Source: CAXXXW01 sp963665555
GTDB taxonomy: Bacteria > Pseudomonadota > Alphaproteobacteria > Thalassobaculales > Thalassobaculaceae
Length of the DNA stretch: 64,000 nt
NCBI GenBank assembly: GCA_963665555.2
Contig: OY762308.1
Coordinates: forward strand, 310,001 to 374,000
Direction of reading: 5' to 3'
The number at the start of each line of letters is the position of its first letter. Positions within the stretch are counted from its first letter, which is position 1. Both the position numbers and the translations under genes were made by a program. This document shows positions 47,929-56,846 of the stretch, piece after piece. Under the pieces are notes generated by a model. The model saw only the letters and a list, made by a program, of their open reading frames with translations, had not been told where the DNA came from and searched no databases.

Positions 47929-48306
47929 TCAGGCGACCGGCGCCAGCGCGGCGGCGGCGCGCCGCCCCTCCGCCATCAGGACATTCCAGGTGCGGCACGC
48001 GGCGCCGGTGTTCATCGCGTCCACCACCGTCCCCTCGGCGCGGATCGCGGCGCGCAGCGCGGCGGGAACGAGGACGGCCGACGCGCCGAGGCCGAGCAGC
48101 AGGATTTCCGGCGCTTCGTCGGTCTCGAAAACCGGCGCGAGCGCCTCCATCGACAGGCCCCCGGCGCCGCCGCCCGGCCAGGCGAGGCAGCGGTCGGGGA
48201 AGAGGATCACCGGCCCGCGCCAGGCGACGCCGGCGATCCGGAAGCCGCCGTTCCCGTAGGCCTCCACCATCTGGCGGCCCGGCGGGACCAGCGGGGTGAC
48301 GTCCAC
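47929..48306 (-). CDS. Mth938-domain protein (NDUFAF3-like)
   Basis: A 125-residue protein of the Mth938/DUF498 family. It shows the opening PLVPPGRQMVEAYGNGGFRIAGVAWRGPVILFP (read as GGFRIAGVAWRGPVILFP), the central EILLLGLGASAVLVPAALRAAI and the closing GTVVDAMNTGAACRTWNVLMAEGR, where the conserved TWNVLxxEGR is the best marker. Mitochondrial NDUFAF3, which helps assemble respiratory complex I, belongs to this family. It starts with GTG at 48306, four bases after secF. The order secD-secF-this gene-NDUFAF6-like is found in other alphaproteobacteria and suggests a shared role in membrane-complex assembly. Confidence 0.88.
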   Translation of the reverse strand: MDVTPLVPPGRQMVEAYGNGGFRIAGVAWRGPVILFPDRCLAWPGGGAGGLSMEALAPVFETDEAPEILLLGLGASAVLVPAALRAAIRAEGTVVDAMNTGAACRTWNVLMAEGRRAAAALAPVA

Positions 48307-48309
48307 CGC

Positions 48310-49263
48310 CTAGCCGTCCCCGCCGGTCCGCTCGTCCTGCGGGACCGGGACGTTGGCCGGCGTCTCCTCGCCGCGCTTCAGGCCGGTGTAGAGCAGCGTC
48401 GGCACCGCGATGAAGATCGAGGAGTAGGTGCCGACGCAGACCCCCCAGATCATCGCCAGCGCGAAGTCGGCCAGCACCTCGCCGCCGAAGAAGAAGATGG
48501 CGAAGAGGGCGAGCAGCGTCGTCGCCGAGGTCATGATGGTGCGCGACAGCGTTTCGTTGATCGACTGGTTGAACAGTTCGGCCAGGTCCATGCGCTTGAA
48601 CTTGCGCAGGTTCTCGCGCACCCGGTCGTACACGACCACCGTGTCGTTGATCGAATAGCCCGCGATGGTGAGCACCGCCGCCACGGTGGCGAGGTTGAAC
48701 TCGTACTGCAGCAGCGCGAACAGGCCGACGGTGGTCAGGATGTCGTGCGCCAGCGCCAGGATCGCGCCGGCCCCGAACTGCCACTCGAAGCGCAGCCAGA
48801 TGTAGAGCAGGATCGACAGCAGCGCGAGGCCGACGGCGAGCGCGCCGGCCTCCTTCAACTCCTCGCCGACGGTGGGGCCGACGAACTCGGTGCGCCGATA
48901 CTCCATCTCCGGGCCGAGCGCGGCCTTCACCGCCTCGATCGCCGCCATCTGCTCGCGCTCCGCGCCGTCCTGGCGCTGGACGCGGACCAGCACGTCCGTC
49001 TCGGTCCCGAACTCCTGGATGCTGACCTCGCCGAGGCCGAGGCCGGAGAGCGAGTCGCGCATCGCCGGGATGTCCGCCCCGCCGGGCGCGCGCACCTCCA
49101 TCAGGATGCCGCCCCGGAAGTCGATCCCGAAATTGAGGCCGAGCGAGAACAGCGCCGCCAGCGAGGCCAGAACCATCGCCAGCGACAGGCCGAAGGCGTA
49201 ACGGCGCTGGGCGACGAAGGGGACGCGGGTCCCCGGCGGCACGAAGCGGACCGGCTTCAACAT
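48310..49263 (-). CDS. secF: Protein translocase subunit SecF
   Basis: A 317-residue inner-membrane protein that with SecD uses the proton gradient to help preprotein export. It has six membrane segments; the first (FGLSLAMVLASLAALFSLGL) precedes the first periplasmic domain with GIDFRGGILMEVR, and the C-terminal half has FEWQFGAGAILALAHDI, VVYDRVRENLRK and the LSRTIMTSATTLLAL helix. VVYDRVREN and the TTL segment are SecF markers. It lies 16 bp downstream of secD. Confidence 0.95.
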   Translation of the reverse strand: MLKPVRFVPPGTRVPFVAQRRYAFGLSLAMVLASLAALFSLGLNFGIDFRGGILMEVRAPGGADIPAMRDSLSGLGLGEVSIQEFGTETDVLVRVQRQDGAEREQMAAIEAVKAALGPEMEYRRTEFVGPTVGEELKEAGALAVGLALLSILLYIWLRFEWQFGAGAILALAHDILTTVGLFALLQYEFNLATVAAVLTIAGYSINDTVVVYDRVRENLRKFKRMDLAELFNQSINETLSRTIMTSATTLLALFAIFFFGGEVLADFALAMIWGVCVGTYSSIFIAVPTLLYTGLKRGEETPANVPVPQDERTGGDG

Positions 49264-49279
49264 CGCGTCCTCCGCGCGC

Positions 49280-50851
49280 TCAGATCGGCACCGCGGCCGG
49301 CCGGCGCCGGCGCAGCCACAGCACCACCATCAGCCGCGTGACCATGATCGCGGTGAACATCGAGGTCAGGATGCCGATCGACAGCGTGACCGCGAAGCCC
49401 TTGATCGGCCCGGAGCCGAAGGAATAGAGGATCACCGCCGCCAGCAGCGTCGTCAGGTTGGAGTCGATGATCGTGGTGAGCGCGCGCTTGTAGCCGGCGT
49501 CGATCGCCGACATCGGCGTGCGGCCGAGCCGCAACTCCTCGCGCACCCGCTCGAAGATCAGCACGTTCGCGTCCACCGCCATGCCGATGGTGAGCACGAT
49601 CCCGGCGATGCCCGGCAGGGTGAGCGTCGCCTGCAGCGCCGACAGCGCGCCGAGGATCAGCACGATGTTGAAGGCCAGCGCGATGTTGGCGAACACGCCG
49701 AACAGCCCGTAGGCCACCACCATGAACACGACGACCGCCAGCAGCCCGATGACGCTGGCGAGCTTGCCGGCGGCGATCGAATCGGCGCCGAGGCCCGGCC
49801 CCACCGTGCGCTCCTCCAGCACCGTCAGCGGCGCCGGCAGCGCGCCGGCGCGCAGCAGCAGCGCGAGGTCGTTCGCCGTGGCGACGGTGAAGTTGCCGGA
49901 GATGATCCCCGTCCCGCCGGGGATCGGCTCCCGGATCACCGGGGCGCTGATCACCTTGCCGTCGAGCACGATGGCGAAGGGTTCGCCGACATGCTCGGCC
50001 GTGGTGCGCCCGAACCGCTTGGCGCCGAGCGTGTCGAAGCGGAAGCTCACCACCGGCTGGCCGTCCTGGAAGGTCGGCTGGGCGTCCACCAGGTTCTCGC
50101 CGCTGACCTCGACCCGGCGGCGCACGACATAGTGCGACTGCTCGCCGGGGCCGGGATTGGCGGCCGCCAGCAGTTCCGAACCCGGCGGCGCGCGGCCGGC
50201 CAGCGCGGCCTGGAGCGAGGCCGCGACATCGACCATGCGGAAGACCATCTTCGCCGTCTGGCCGAGCAGCGCCTTGATGCGGTCCGGGTCGTCCACGCCG
50301 GGAAGCTGGACCAGGATGCGGTCCTCGCCCTGGCGCTGGATCGTCGGCTCGCGCACGCCGGTCTCGTCGATGCGGCGGCGCACGATCTCGATCGACTGCT
50401 GGAGCGCCGCGATCCGCGCGTCGGCGGCCGCCTGCTCCGTCAGCGCCAGCCGGGCGGCGCCGTCGGCGTCGATCTCGACCGGGGCCTGGGGGTCGAGCGA
50501 TTCGAGGACGCCGCGCGCCCGCTCGATGTCGGCCGGGTCGCGGATTTCGAGCCGGACCTCGCCGCCGGCCGCGCCGAGGCCGCGATAGCCAATCCGCGCC
50601 TTGCGCAGGCCCTGGCGCGCCGCGTCCACGATGCTCTCCAGCCGCTCGGCGACCACCACGTCCAGTTCGGCCTGGAGCAGCAGGTAGGAGCCGCCCTGCA
50701 GGTCGAGGCCGAGGCTCACCTTCTTGCCGGGCGCGAAGTCCGGCACGGAGTCCGAATAGTCCGTCGTCAGCGTGTTCGGCGCGGCGTAGACCAGGCCGAG
50801 CAGGCAGACCGCGAGGACGACGGCGATTTTCCAGGGCTGGAATTGCAGCAT
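49280..50851 (-). CDS. secD: Protein translocase subunit SecD
   Basis: A 523-residue inner-membrane RND-type protein. The first membrane segment is at residues 7-25, followed by DLQGGSYLLLQAELD (the D1 marker), the large periplasmic domain with RRIDETGVREPTIQRQGEDRILVQLPG (in parts RRIDETGVREP and QGEDRILVQLPG), and five C-terminal membrane helices including AGIVLTIGMAVDANVLIFERVREEL with the proton-relay Asp. Length is a little shorter than E. coli SecD. It acts with SecF and YajC to pull preproteins across the membrane. Confidence 0.96.
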   Translation of the reverse strand: MLQFQPWKIAVVLAVCLLGLVYAAPNTLTTDYSDSVPDFAPGKKVSLGLDLQGGSYLLLQAELDVVVAERLESIVDAARQGLRKARIGYRGLGAAGGEVRLEIRDPADIERARGVLESLDPQAPVEIDADGAARLALTEQAAADARIAALQQSIEIVRRRIDETGVREPTIQRQGEDRILVQLPGVDDPDRIKALLGQTAKMVFRMVDVAASLQAALAGRAPPGSELLAAANPGPGEQSHYVVRRRVEVSGENLVDAQPTFQDGQPVVSFRFDTLGAKRFGRTTAEHVGEPFAIVLDGKVISAPVIREPIPGGTGIISGNFTVATANDLALLLRAGALPAPLTVLEERTVGPGLGADSIAAGKLASVIGLLAVVVFMVVAYGLFGVFANIALAFNIVLILGALSALQATLTLPGIAGIVLTIGMAVDANVLIFERVREELRLGRTPMSAIDAGYKRALTTIIDSNLTTLLAAVILYSFGSGPIKGFAVTLSIGILTSMFTAIMVTRLMVVLWLRRRRPAAVPI

Positions 50852-50915
50852 CGGGCCGGGACCGTCCGTTCGGCGGCGTCGGAGGGGGCGGCGCGGGCGC
50901 GGGCCGGCCGGCGGT

Positions 50916-51233
50916 TCAGGCGTCGCCCTTCGAGATAACCTCGGAGACCATCGCGCGGCGCACGATCACCCGCACGTTCTCGGCGATGTCGACCTCGAGC
51001 TCGTCCCGCTCCTCGTGCACCCGCGCGACCTTGCCGATCAGCCCCCCGTTGGTGACGATCCGGTCGTTGCGGTGGATCTTGGCGAGCATGGCCTTGTGCT
51101 CCTTCATCCGCTTCTGCTGCGGCCGGATCAGCAGGAAGTAGAAGACGACGAAGATCAGCACCAGCGGCGCCAGGGCCACCAGGTCGAAGCCTCCGCCGCC
51201 GGCGGACTGGGCGTAGGCCGGCGAGATGAACAT
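50916..51233 (-). CDS. yajC: Preprotein translocase subunit YajC
   Basis: A 105-residue single-span membrane protein. The membrane segment is about residues 18-38 (LVALAPLVLIFVVFYFLLI), followed by RPQQKRMKEHKAML and the cytoplasmic domain NDRIVTNGGLIGKVARV. It is a partner of SecD and SecF. The gene is the first of yajC-secD-secF, 64 bp before secD. Confidence 0.94.
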   Translation of the reverse strand: MFISPAYAQSAGGGGFDLVALAPLVLIFVVFYFLLIRPQQKRMKEHKAMLAKIHRNDRIVTNGGLIGKVARVHEERDELEVDIAENVRVIVRRAMVSEVISKGDA

Positions 51234-51341
51234 GGTCGTCTCCCTTTCGGTCCCGGCCGGGGCGGCCGCGGGCGGAATCGCCGGACCTTATATAGCCGCG
51301 CGCCGCCCGAATGCAACGGCCGGGCGCGCGCGAGCCCGCGG

Positions 51342-52235
51342 CTATTCCAGCACCGTCAGCGGATCGACCGGGCGGCCGTCGCGCCGCGTCTCGAAATGCA
51401 GTTGCGGGCGCGCCGCGCCGCCGCTGTCGCCCACCGTGGCGACGGCCTGGCCGCGGCTCACGACATCGCCGCGCCGCGCCAGCAGCCGGTCGAGATGGGC
51501 GTAGACCGTGGTCCAGCCGCCGGCGTGCCGGATCGCCAGCACGCGCCCGAAACCGGGCGGCCCCGCGCCGGCATGGACGACGACGCCGTTCCCGGCCGCC
51601 AGCACCGCCGTCCCCTGGGGCGCGGCGATGTTCAGCCCGTCGTTGCGCGACCCGCCGGGACCCGGCCCGAAGGCCGAGACCGTCCGCCCCCGCGCCGGCC
51701 ACAGGAACCGCCCGGCCGCGCGCGGCGGCGGCTCCGCGGCTTGCTCCGCCGAGATCGGCGGCCCCGCGACCTCCTCCACCGGGGGCGGCGGTTCGGCGGC
51801 CTCTTCGGGAGGCCGGCCGGCGGGCGGGAGGGCGGCGCGCCGGGCGGGCGGAGCGGCGGTCGTTCCGGGCGGGGCCGGGCGCGCGCGCGGTCGCGGCGGC
51901 GGCGGGGCGGCCGCCGGCGAGGCCGGGGAGGGGGCGGGCGCCGCGCGCCGCGCGCCGGCGGCCGCGGCGCGGTCCGGGCCGGGCAGGCGCAGCGTCCGGC
52001 CCGCGCGCAGGAGGTAGGGCGGGGACAGGCCGTTCAGCGCCGCGAGCGCCCGCATGTCCACGCGGAACCGCCGCGCGATGCCCGACAGCGTGTCGCCCGG
52101 CCGGACGGCGTGGACGCGCGCGTCCGGCGGCGCGGCCCCGCTCCCGGCCCGCCCCGCCGGCTCCCCGTAAATCCCCGCGCAGGCCGCGAGCAAGGGAGCG
52201 AGCAGCGCGGCCGGAAGCGGACTCCGTCGCCTCAT
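51342..52235 (-). CDS. LysM and degenerate LytM (M23) domain lipoprotein, NlpD-like
   Basis: A 297-residue lipoprotein. The lipobox is LLAAC near residue 19. A LysM peptidoglycan-binding domain (HAVRPGDTLSGIARRF, then LRAGRTLRLPG) covers about residues 42-85. A long Pro/Ala/Arg-rich linker follows, then a LytM/M23 domain (about 200-297). In that domain the zinc ligand His of the first motif is replaced (RNDGLNIAAP), as in NlpD and EnvC, which do not cut peptidoglycan themselves but activate amidases. The end LHFETRRDGRPVDP is normal for the fold. It comes between pcm and yajC, where nlpD-like genes are usual. Confidence 0.88.
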   Translation of the reverse strand: MRRRSPLPAALLAPLLAACAGIYGEPAGRAGSGAAPPDARVHAVRPGDTLSGIARRFRVDMRALAALNGLSPPYLLRAGRTLRLPGPDRAAAAGARRAAPAPSPASPAAAPPPPRPRARPAPPGTTAAPPARRAALPPAGRPPEEAAEPPPPVEEVAGPPISAEQAAEPPPRAAGRFLWPARGRTVSAFGPGPGGSRNDGLNIAAPQGTAVLAAGNGVVVHAGAGPPGFGRVLAIRHAGGWTTVYAHLDRLLARRGDVVSRGQAVATVGDSGGAARPQLHFETRRDGRPVDPLTVLE

Positions 52236-52285
52236 GCCCCGAATATAGAAGACGGCGCGGCGCCGCGGAACGCGCCGCGCGCGGC

Positions 52286-52531
52286 CTACAGCAGCTTGAC
52301 CAGCGCGACGGTGAGCGCCGTCTGAGTGGCCACGATGCCGATCGCGACGCCGTAGAAGCGGACGGTCAACCGCGTTTCGAGCGCGGCCAAATCCGCCTTC
52401 GTGGCGAGCTGGCCGCTCCCCACCGCCGAGGCGATCGCCTCCGCGGTCGCTTCGGCCTGTTCCGGACCCACTCCGGCGGCCTTGAGCTTGCGCGCGGCCG
52501 CCAGCGTGTCGAAAGCGCCTTCCATCGCCAT
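52286..52531 (-). CDS. DUF1640-like small coiled-coil protein
   Basis: An 81-residue protein. The N-terminus FDTLAAARKLKAAGVGPEQAEATAEAIASA and LATKADLAALETRL are the family's recurring patterns (FDT...KLxxAG...QAEA and LATKADL), and the C-terminal hydrophobic stretch YGVAIGIVATQTALTVALVKLL should be a membrane anchor. Relatives include mitochondrial coiled-coil proteins; bacterial functions are unknown. I chose the ATG at 52531 (MAMEGAFD) because AGGAGAGA lies just upstream; one at 52561 would add ten residues. It is inserted between pcm and the LytM lipoprotein gene. Confidence 0.82.
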   Translation of the reverse strand: MAMEGAFDTLAAARKLKAAGVGPEQAEATAEAIASAVGSGQLATKADLAALETRLTVRFYGVAIGIVATQTALTVALVKLL

Positions 52532-52582
52532 GCCGTTCTCTCCTCTTTGCTCGAAGCACAATGCGGGCGCCGCGCGGGCGCG

Positions 52583-53233
52583 TCAAGCGGAGGGGTCGCG
52601 CGGGAGGCCGTCCACCAGGGGGACGAAGCGGACCGGAAGCAGGTCCTCCGCCTCCAGCCGCCCGCCCGCGCGGGCGACGCGCACGATCCGCTGGACGCCG
52701 CCCTCCGGGCCGACCGGGACCACCATCAGGCCGCCCTCGCCCAACTGCCCGGCCAGCCCCTCCGGCAGGCGGGGGGCGGCGGCGGTCACGACGATGCGGT
52801 CGAAGGGCGCCTGTTCGGGCCAGCCCCCGGCCCCGTCGCCGTGGCGCGTCACGATCCGGTGCAGGTCGAGCGCGGCGAACCGGCGCTCGGCCTCGGCCAG
52901 CAGGGCGCGGTGGCGCTCGACCGTGTAGACGCGCCGGCACAGCAGCGCGAGCACCGCCGCCTGGTAGCCGGACCCGGTGCCGACCTCCAGCACCTTGTGC
53001 CGGTCCGTCAGCCGCAGCGCCGCCGTCATGTAGGCGACGACGAAGGGCTGGCTGATGGTCTGGCCGGAGGGGATGGGCAGCGCGCGGTTGTCGTAGGCGT
53101 GGTCGCGGAAGGTGTCCGGCACGAACAGTTCGCGCGGCGTGCGTTCGATGGCGTTCAGCACCGCGAGGTCGGAGATCCCCTCGCGGCGCAACTCCATGAT
53201 CAGGCGGATCCTGCGGGCTTCGAGGTCGTTCAC
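52583..53233 (-). CDS. pcm: Protein-L-isoaspartate O-methyltransferase
   Basis: A 216-residue SAM-dependent repair methyltransferase that starts the reversal of isoaspartate damage. The motifs are LPIPSGQTISQPFVVAYMTAAL (near residue 50), the SAM loop VLEVGTGSGYQAAVLALL, VYTVERHRAL, and FDRIVVTAAAPRLPE. The GTG start at 53233 overlaps the surE stop (GTGA). surE-pcm adjacency is widespread and joins two stress-survival enzymes. Confidence 0.94.
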   Translation of the reverse strand: MNDLEARRIRLIMELRREGISDLAVLNAIERTPRELFVPDTFRDHAYDNRALPIPSGQTISQPFVVAYMTAALRLTDRHKVLEVGTGSGYQAAVLALLCRRVYTVERHRALLAEAERRFAALDLHRIVTRHGDGAGGWPEQAPFDRIVVTAAAPRLPEGLAGQLGEGGLMVVPVGPEGGVQRIVRVARAGGRLEAEDLLPVRFVPLVDGLPRDPSA

Positions 53234-54033
53234 GCCAGCGCCCGCGCGAGGCCGGGCAGCGCGTCCCGGTCGGTGAAGTCCAGGCGGATCGGCGTGACCG
53301 AGATCGCGCCCCGCTCGACCGCCGCCGTGTCGTCGTCCTCCGCGTCCCGCGCCGCTTCGGCCATCCGCGCCTCGCCGATCCAGTAGTAGGGCCGGCCGCG
53401 CGGGTCGCGCGCCATGGCGATGTTGTCGCCGACCTTGCGCCGTCCCTGGCGGGTCGCCGCCGCGCCGGCGCCGGCGGGCGCGGGCGGGAAGTTGACGTTG
53501 ATCAGCGTGTTGTCCGGCCAGCCGCGCGCCGCCAGCCTGCGGGCGAGGCCGGCCAGCCCGGCCTCGGCGGCGGCCCAGTCGGTCTCGCCGTTGGCGTCGA
53601 GGTGCTGGCTGAAGGCGATCGCCGGCGCGCCGAGGATCACGCTCTCGAAGGCCGCCGCCACGGTGCCCGAATAGGTCACGTCCTCGCCGAGGTTGGCGCC
53701 GAAATTGACGCCCGAGAACACGATGTCGGGCGGGCGGTCCGCCATGATCCGGTTGATCGCGAGCAGCACGCAGTCGGTCGGCGTCCCGTCCACGGAGAAC
53801 GCCCGGGCCCCGCGCTCGCGGATGCGCAGCGGCCGGCGCAGGGTCAGCGAATGGCCGGCGGCGGACTGCTCCGTCTCCGGCGCGACGACCCAGACGTCGT
53901 CCGACAGCGTTCCCGCGATCCGCCGCAGCAGGGCGAGGCCCGGCGCGTCGAACCCGTCGTCGTTCGACAGCAGGATTCGCGCCCGCGACAGGTCGAGCGG
54001 CCAGCGCCCGGCGCGGCGCCCCGCCCGGCTCAC
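53230..54033 (-). CDS. surE: 5'/3'-nucleotidase SurE
   Basis: A 267-residue nucleotidase. The metal-binding LLSNDDGFDAPGL motif, VVAPETEQSAAGHSLTL, VDGTPTDCVLLAI, SGVNFGANLGEDVTYSGTV and LINVNFP are the SurE hallmarks. It removes phosphate from nucleoside monophosphates and short polyphosphate and matters in stationary phase. The GTG at 54033 overlaps the serS stop (GTGA); it gives an N-terminus of about 18 residues before the first strand, slightly long. Confidence 0.94.
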   Translation of the reverse strand: MSRAGRRAGRWPLDLSRARILLSNDDGFDAPGLALLRRIAGTLSDDVWVVAPETEQSAAGHSLTLRRPLRIRERGARAFSVDGTPTDCVLLAINRIMADRPPDIVFSGVNFGANLGEDVTYSGTVAAAFESVILGAPAIAFSQHLDANGETDWAAAEAGLAGLARRLAARGWPDNTLINVNFPPAPAGAGAAATRQGRRKVGDNIAMARDPRGRPYYWIGEARMAEAARDAEDDDTAAVERGAISVTPIRLDFTDRDALPGLARALA

Positions 54034-55322
54034 CCGGCCGTCCCCGGCCCCGGAATCGCCGCCAGCCCGTCCATCCAGGGCCGCAGCGCCTCGGGGATGT
54101 CGACGCCGCCGTCTTCGCGCTGGAAGTTCTCCAGCACCGCGATCAGCGTCCGCCCGACGGCGAGGCCGGAGCCGTTCAGCGTGTGGACGAAGGCCGTGCC
54201 CCGCCCGCCATCGGGGCGGAACCGCGCCCGCATCCGCCGCGCCTGGAAGTCGCCGCAGTTCGAGCAGCTGGAAATCTCGCGGTAGCGCCCGCCGTCGTGG
54301 CCCGGCAGCCAGACCTCGATGTCCCAGGTCTTGCGGGCGGAGAACCCGGTGTCGCCCGCGCAGAGCAGCACGGTGCGGAAGGGCAGGCCGAGGCGCGCGA
54401 GGATGCTCTCGGCGCATTCCGTCATCCGCTCGTGCTCCGCGTCCGAGTTGTCCGGATGGCAGATCGAGACCATCTCGACCTTCTCGAATTGGTGCATCCG
54501 GATCATGCCGCGCGTGTCCTTGCCCGCCGCGCCGGCCTCGGAGCGGAAGCAGGGCGTCCACGCGGTGAAGCGCAGCGGGAGCTCGGCCTCCTCCAGGATT
54601 TCGCCGGCGGCGAGGTTGGTCAGCGGCACCTCGGAGGTCGGGATCAGCCAGCGGTCCTCGCCGGCGCGGAACTGCTGGTCGTGGAACTTCGGCAACTGGC
54701 CGGTGCCGAACAGGGCGTCGTCGCGCACCGCCAGCGGCGGCGAGACCTCCGTGTAGCCGTATTCGCGCACATTGTGGTCCAGCATGAAGTTGGCGAGCGC
54801 GCGTTCGAGCCGCGCGAGCGGCCCCTTGAGCGCGACGAAGCGCGCGCCGGACATGCGCGCGGCGGCGGCGAAATCCATCCCGCCGAGCGCCTCGCCGATC
54901 GCCACATGGTCGCGCGGCGGGGCGTCGAACGCGCGCGGCGCGCCCCGGCGGCGGATTTCGAGATTGTCCGCCTCGTCGGCGCCTTCGGGAACCTCCGGGT
55001 CGAGGCGGTTCGGCAGCGCGGCGAGCGCCGCGCGCAGGTCCGCCTCCAGCGCGCGCCCGCGCTCCTCCAGTTCGGGAAGCCGCTTCTTGATCTCGCCCAC
55101 CTCGGCGATCGGGCCGGCGGCGTCCGCGCCCCGGCGCTTCAGTTCGCCGATCTCGCGCGAGGCCTCGTTGCGGCGCTGGCGCAGCCGCTGCGCCTCGCTC
55201 TCGCATTCGCGCCAGCGCGCGTCGAGGGCGAGCAGGCCGGCCGCGGGCGCGCCCTGCCCGCGCCGGGCCATCTCCCGGTCGAAGCCTTCGGCGTCCTCGC
55301 GGATGCTGGCGATGTCGTGCAT
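54030..55322 (-). CDS. serS: Seryl-tRNA synthetase
   Basis: A 430-residue class II synthetase. The N-terminal 110 residues are the long antiparallel coiled coil that grips the tRNA-Ser variable arm (RLRQRRNEASREIGELKRRG). Motif 2 is CFRSEAGAAGKDTRGMIRMHQF (CFRSEAG and GMIRMHQFEK) and motif 3 is HTLNGSGLAVGRTLIAVLEN. The TSE-type serine-binding segment is LIPTSEVPLTNL. Length and order are normal. It sits between tatC and surE, a regular alphaproteobacterial position. Confidence 0.97.
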   Translation of the reverse strand: MHDIASIREDAEGFDREMARRGQGAPAAGLLALDARWRECESEAQRLRQRRNEASREIGELKRRGADAAGPIAEVGEIKKRLPELEERGRALEADLRAALAALPNRLDPEVPEGADEADNLEIRRRGAPRAFDAPPRDHVAIGEALGGMDFAAAARMSGARFVALKGPLARLERALANFMLDHNVREYGYTEVSPPLAVRDDALFGTGQLPKFHDQQFRAGEDRWLIPTSEVPLTNLAAGEILEEAELPLRFTAWTPCFRSEAGAAGKDTRGMIRMHQFEKVEMVSICHPDNSDAEHERMTECAESILARLGLPFRTVLLCAGDTGFSARKTWDIEVWLPGHDGGRYREISSCSNCGDFQARRMRARFRPDGGRGTAFVHTLNGSGLAVGRTLIAVLENFQREDGGVDIPEALRPWMDGLAAIPGPGTAG

Positions 55323-55352
55323 GGTCCGGTCCCGCTCCGGCGCGCCGCGCCG

Positions 55353-56156
55353 TTACGCCTCCTCGGCCTCGCCGTCTTCCGGTTCGGGATCGCCGCGCCG
55401 GCGCTCGATCGCGCGGGCGCAGAGGATCGAGACCTCGTAGAGCAGGATCACCGGCACCGCCAGCAGCACCTGGCTGATCACGTCCGGCGGCGTGATGATG
55501 GCCGCGACCACGAAGGCGATCAGGATGGCGTATTTGCGCTTCGCCCGCAGCCCGGCCGTGCCGACGATCCCGGCCTTGGTCAGCAGGATGATCAGGATCG
55601 GCAACTCGAAGCAGACGCCGAAGGCGAAGATCAGCCGCATGACCAGCGAGAGGTACTGGTCCACCTTCGGCTCCAGCTCCATCGGCAGCACGCCGTCGCC
55701 GCCCGGATGCTCGAAGCTCAGGAAGAACCGCCAGGCCAGCGGGATCACCAGGTAATAGACCACCGCCGCGCCGAGCGCGAACAGCAGCGGCGTCGCCACC
55801 AGGAAGGGCACGAAGGCGCGGCGCTCCCGCCGGTACAGGCCGGGCGCGACGAAGCGCCACATCTGCGTCGCCACGATCGGGAAGGAGACGCACAGCGCCG
55901 CGAAGAACGCGACCTTGATCTGGGTGAAGAACGCCTCGTGCAGGGCGGTGAAGATCATCCTGCGGCCCTGCTCGCCCTCCGTGATGTCGGCCAGCGGCTG
56001 GACCAGGAAGTTGTAGATGTGCCCGGCCACGGCGTAGCAGGCGAAGAAGGCGACGATCAGGCCGACGAAGGACCAGAGCAGGCGCTGGCGCAGCTCGACC
56101 AGGTGGTCGAGCAGCGGCATCCGGCCGTCCTCGAGTTCCTTGTCTTCGGCGGACAT
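55353..56156 (-). CDS. tatC: Twin-arginine translocase subunit TatC
   Basis: A 267-residue six-helix membrane protein, the receptor for twin-arginine signal peptides. The N-terminal MPLLDHLVELRQRLLWSFVG and the loop FTALHEAFFTQIKVAFFAAL are conserved TatC parts, with FRFVAPGLYRRERR-like sequence (WRFVAPGLYRRERRAF) and the FEL at FGVCFELPILIILL. The C-terminal tail is acidic. The stop-start spacing to tatB is 3 bp, so it is cotranslated. Confidence 0.96.
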   Translation of the reverse strand: MSAEDKELEDGRMPLLDHLVELRQRLLWSFVGLIVAFFACYAVAGHIYNFLVQPLADITEGEQGRRMIFTALHEAFFTQIKVAFFAALCVSFPIVATQMWRFVAPGLYRRERRAFVPFLVATPLLFALGAAVVYYLVIPLAWRFFLSFEHPGGDGVLPMELEPKVDQYLSLVMRLIFAFGVCFELPILIILLTKAGIVGTAGLRAKRKYAILIAFVVAAIITPPDVISQVLLAVPVILLYEVSILCARAIERRRGDPEPEDGEAEEA

Positions 56157-56159
56157 CCG

Positions 56160-56765
56160 CTATCCCTCCCGCGCCGCCGCCGCGCCCGGTTCCGCCGGGG
56201 CCTGGGCGGCCGCCATCGGCGTCGGCCCGGAGACGGGTTCGGGCGTCGCCGCCGCCGCCGCCGGATCGGGAACGGGCGCCGGCGCGGCGGGCGCGGCCGC
56301 GCGGTCCTCGCCGTTCCCGGGCGCCGTTTCCGTCTCCGCCGCCGCCGTCTCCGCCGCCGCCGTCTCTGCCGCCGCCGCTGTCTCCGTCTCCGCCGTCTCC
56401 GTCGCCTCGGCGGGCGCCGGGGACGTCGGCGCCGGGGACGCGGCCGGCTCGATACGGCTCTCGCGCTCGATCGAGCGGCGGGTGTCCTCGATCGTCCTGG
56501 TCATGTCGCCGTCGGGATCGACCGTGTCGCGGATCGAGGCGGCGAGGCCGCCCCGGGAGATTTTCTGGGCTTCCTTGCGGATGTCGTCGAGTTCGGCCTC
56601 GCGCGCCGCCTCCTCGATGGAGTTCTGGAAGTCGCGCGCCACCGTCCGCGCCTTGCGGATCCAGCGCGCCGCCGCGCGGATCACGCCCGGCAGGTCCTTC
56701 GGCCCGACCACCAGGACCGCGACGATCGCGATCAGGAAGAACTCCTGCCAGCCGAGGTCGAACAT
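56160..56765 (-). CDS. tatB: Sec-independent translocase subunit TatB
   Basis: A 201-residue protein with a single N-terminal membrane helix (MFDLGWQEFFLIAIVAVLVVGPKDLPGVI, seen as FFLIAIVAVLVVGPKDLP), an amphipathic helix (WIRKARTVARDFQNSIEEAA) and a long Ala/Glu/Thr-rich tail of tandem TETAAA units. The GPKDLP after the helix is the TatB mark that distinguishes it from TatA. The tail's DNA is a triplet-like microsatellite (GCCGCCGTCTCC), so its length may vary. Confidence 0.92.
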   Translation of the reverse strand: MFDLGWQEFFLIAIVAVLVVGPKDLPGVIRAAARWIRKARTVARDFQNSIEEAAREAELDDIRKEAQKISRGGLAASIRDTVDPDGDMTRTIEDTRRSIERESRIEPAASPAPTSPAPAEATETAETETAAAAETAAAETAAAETETAPGNGEDRAAAPAAPAPVPDPAAAAATPEPVSGPTPMAAAQAPAEPGAAAAREG

Positions 56766-56846
56766 GGACGCGCCTCGCGGGCCGGGCGCGCGGGCGGACG
56801 GGCCGCGCGCCGGGCCACGGTTGCCGGGACGGCGGGCCGGAAGGCC

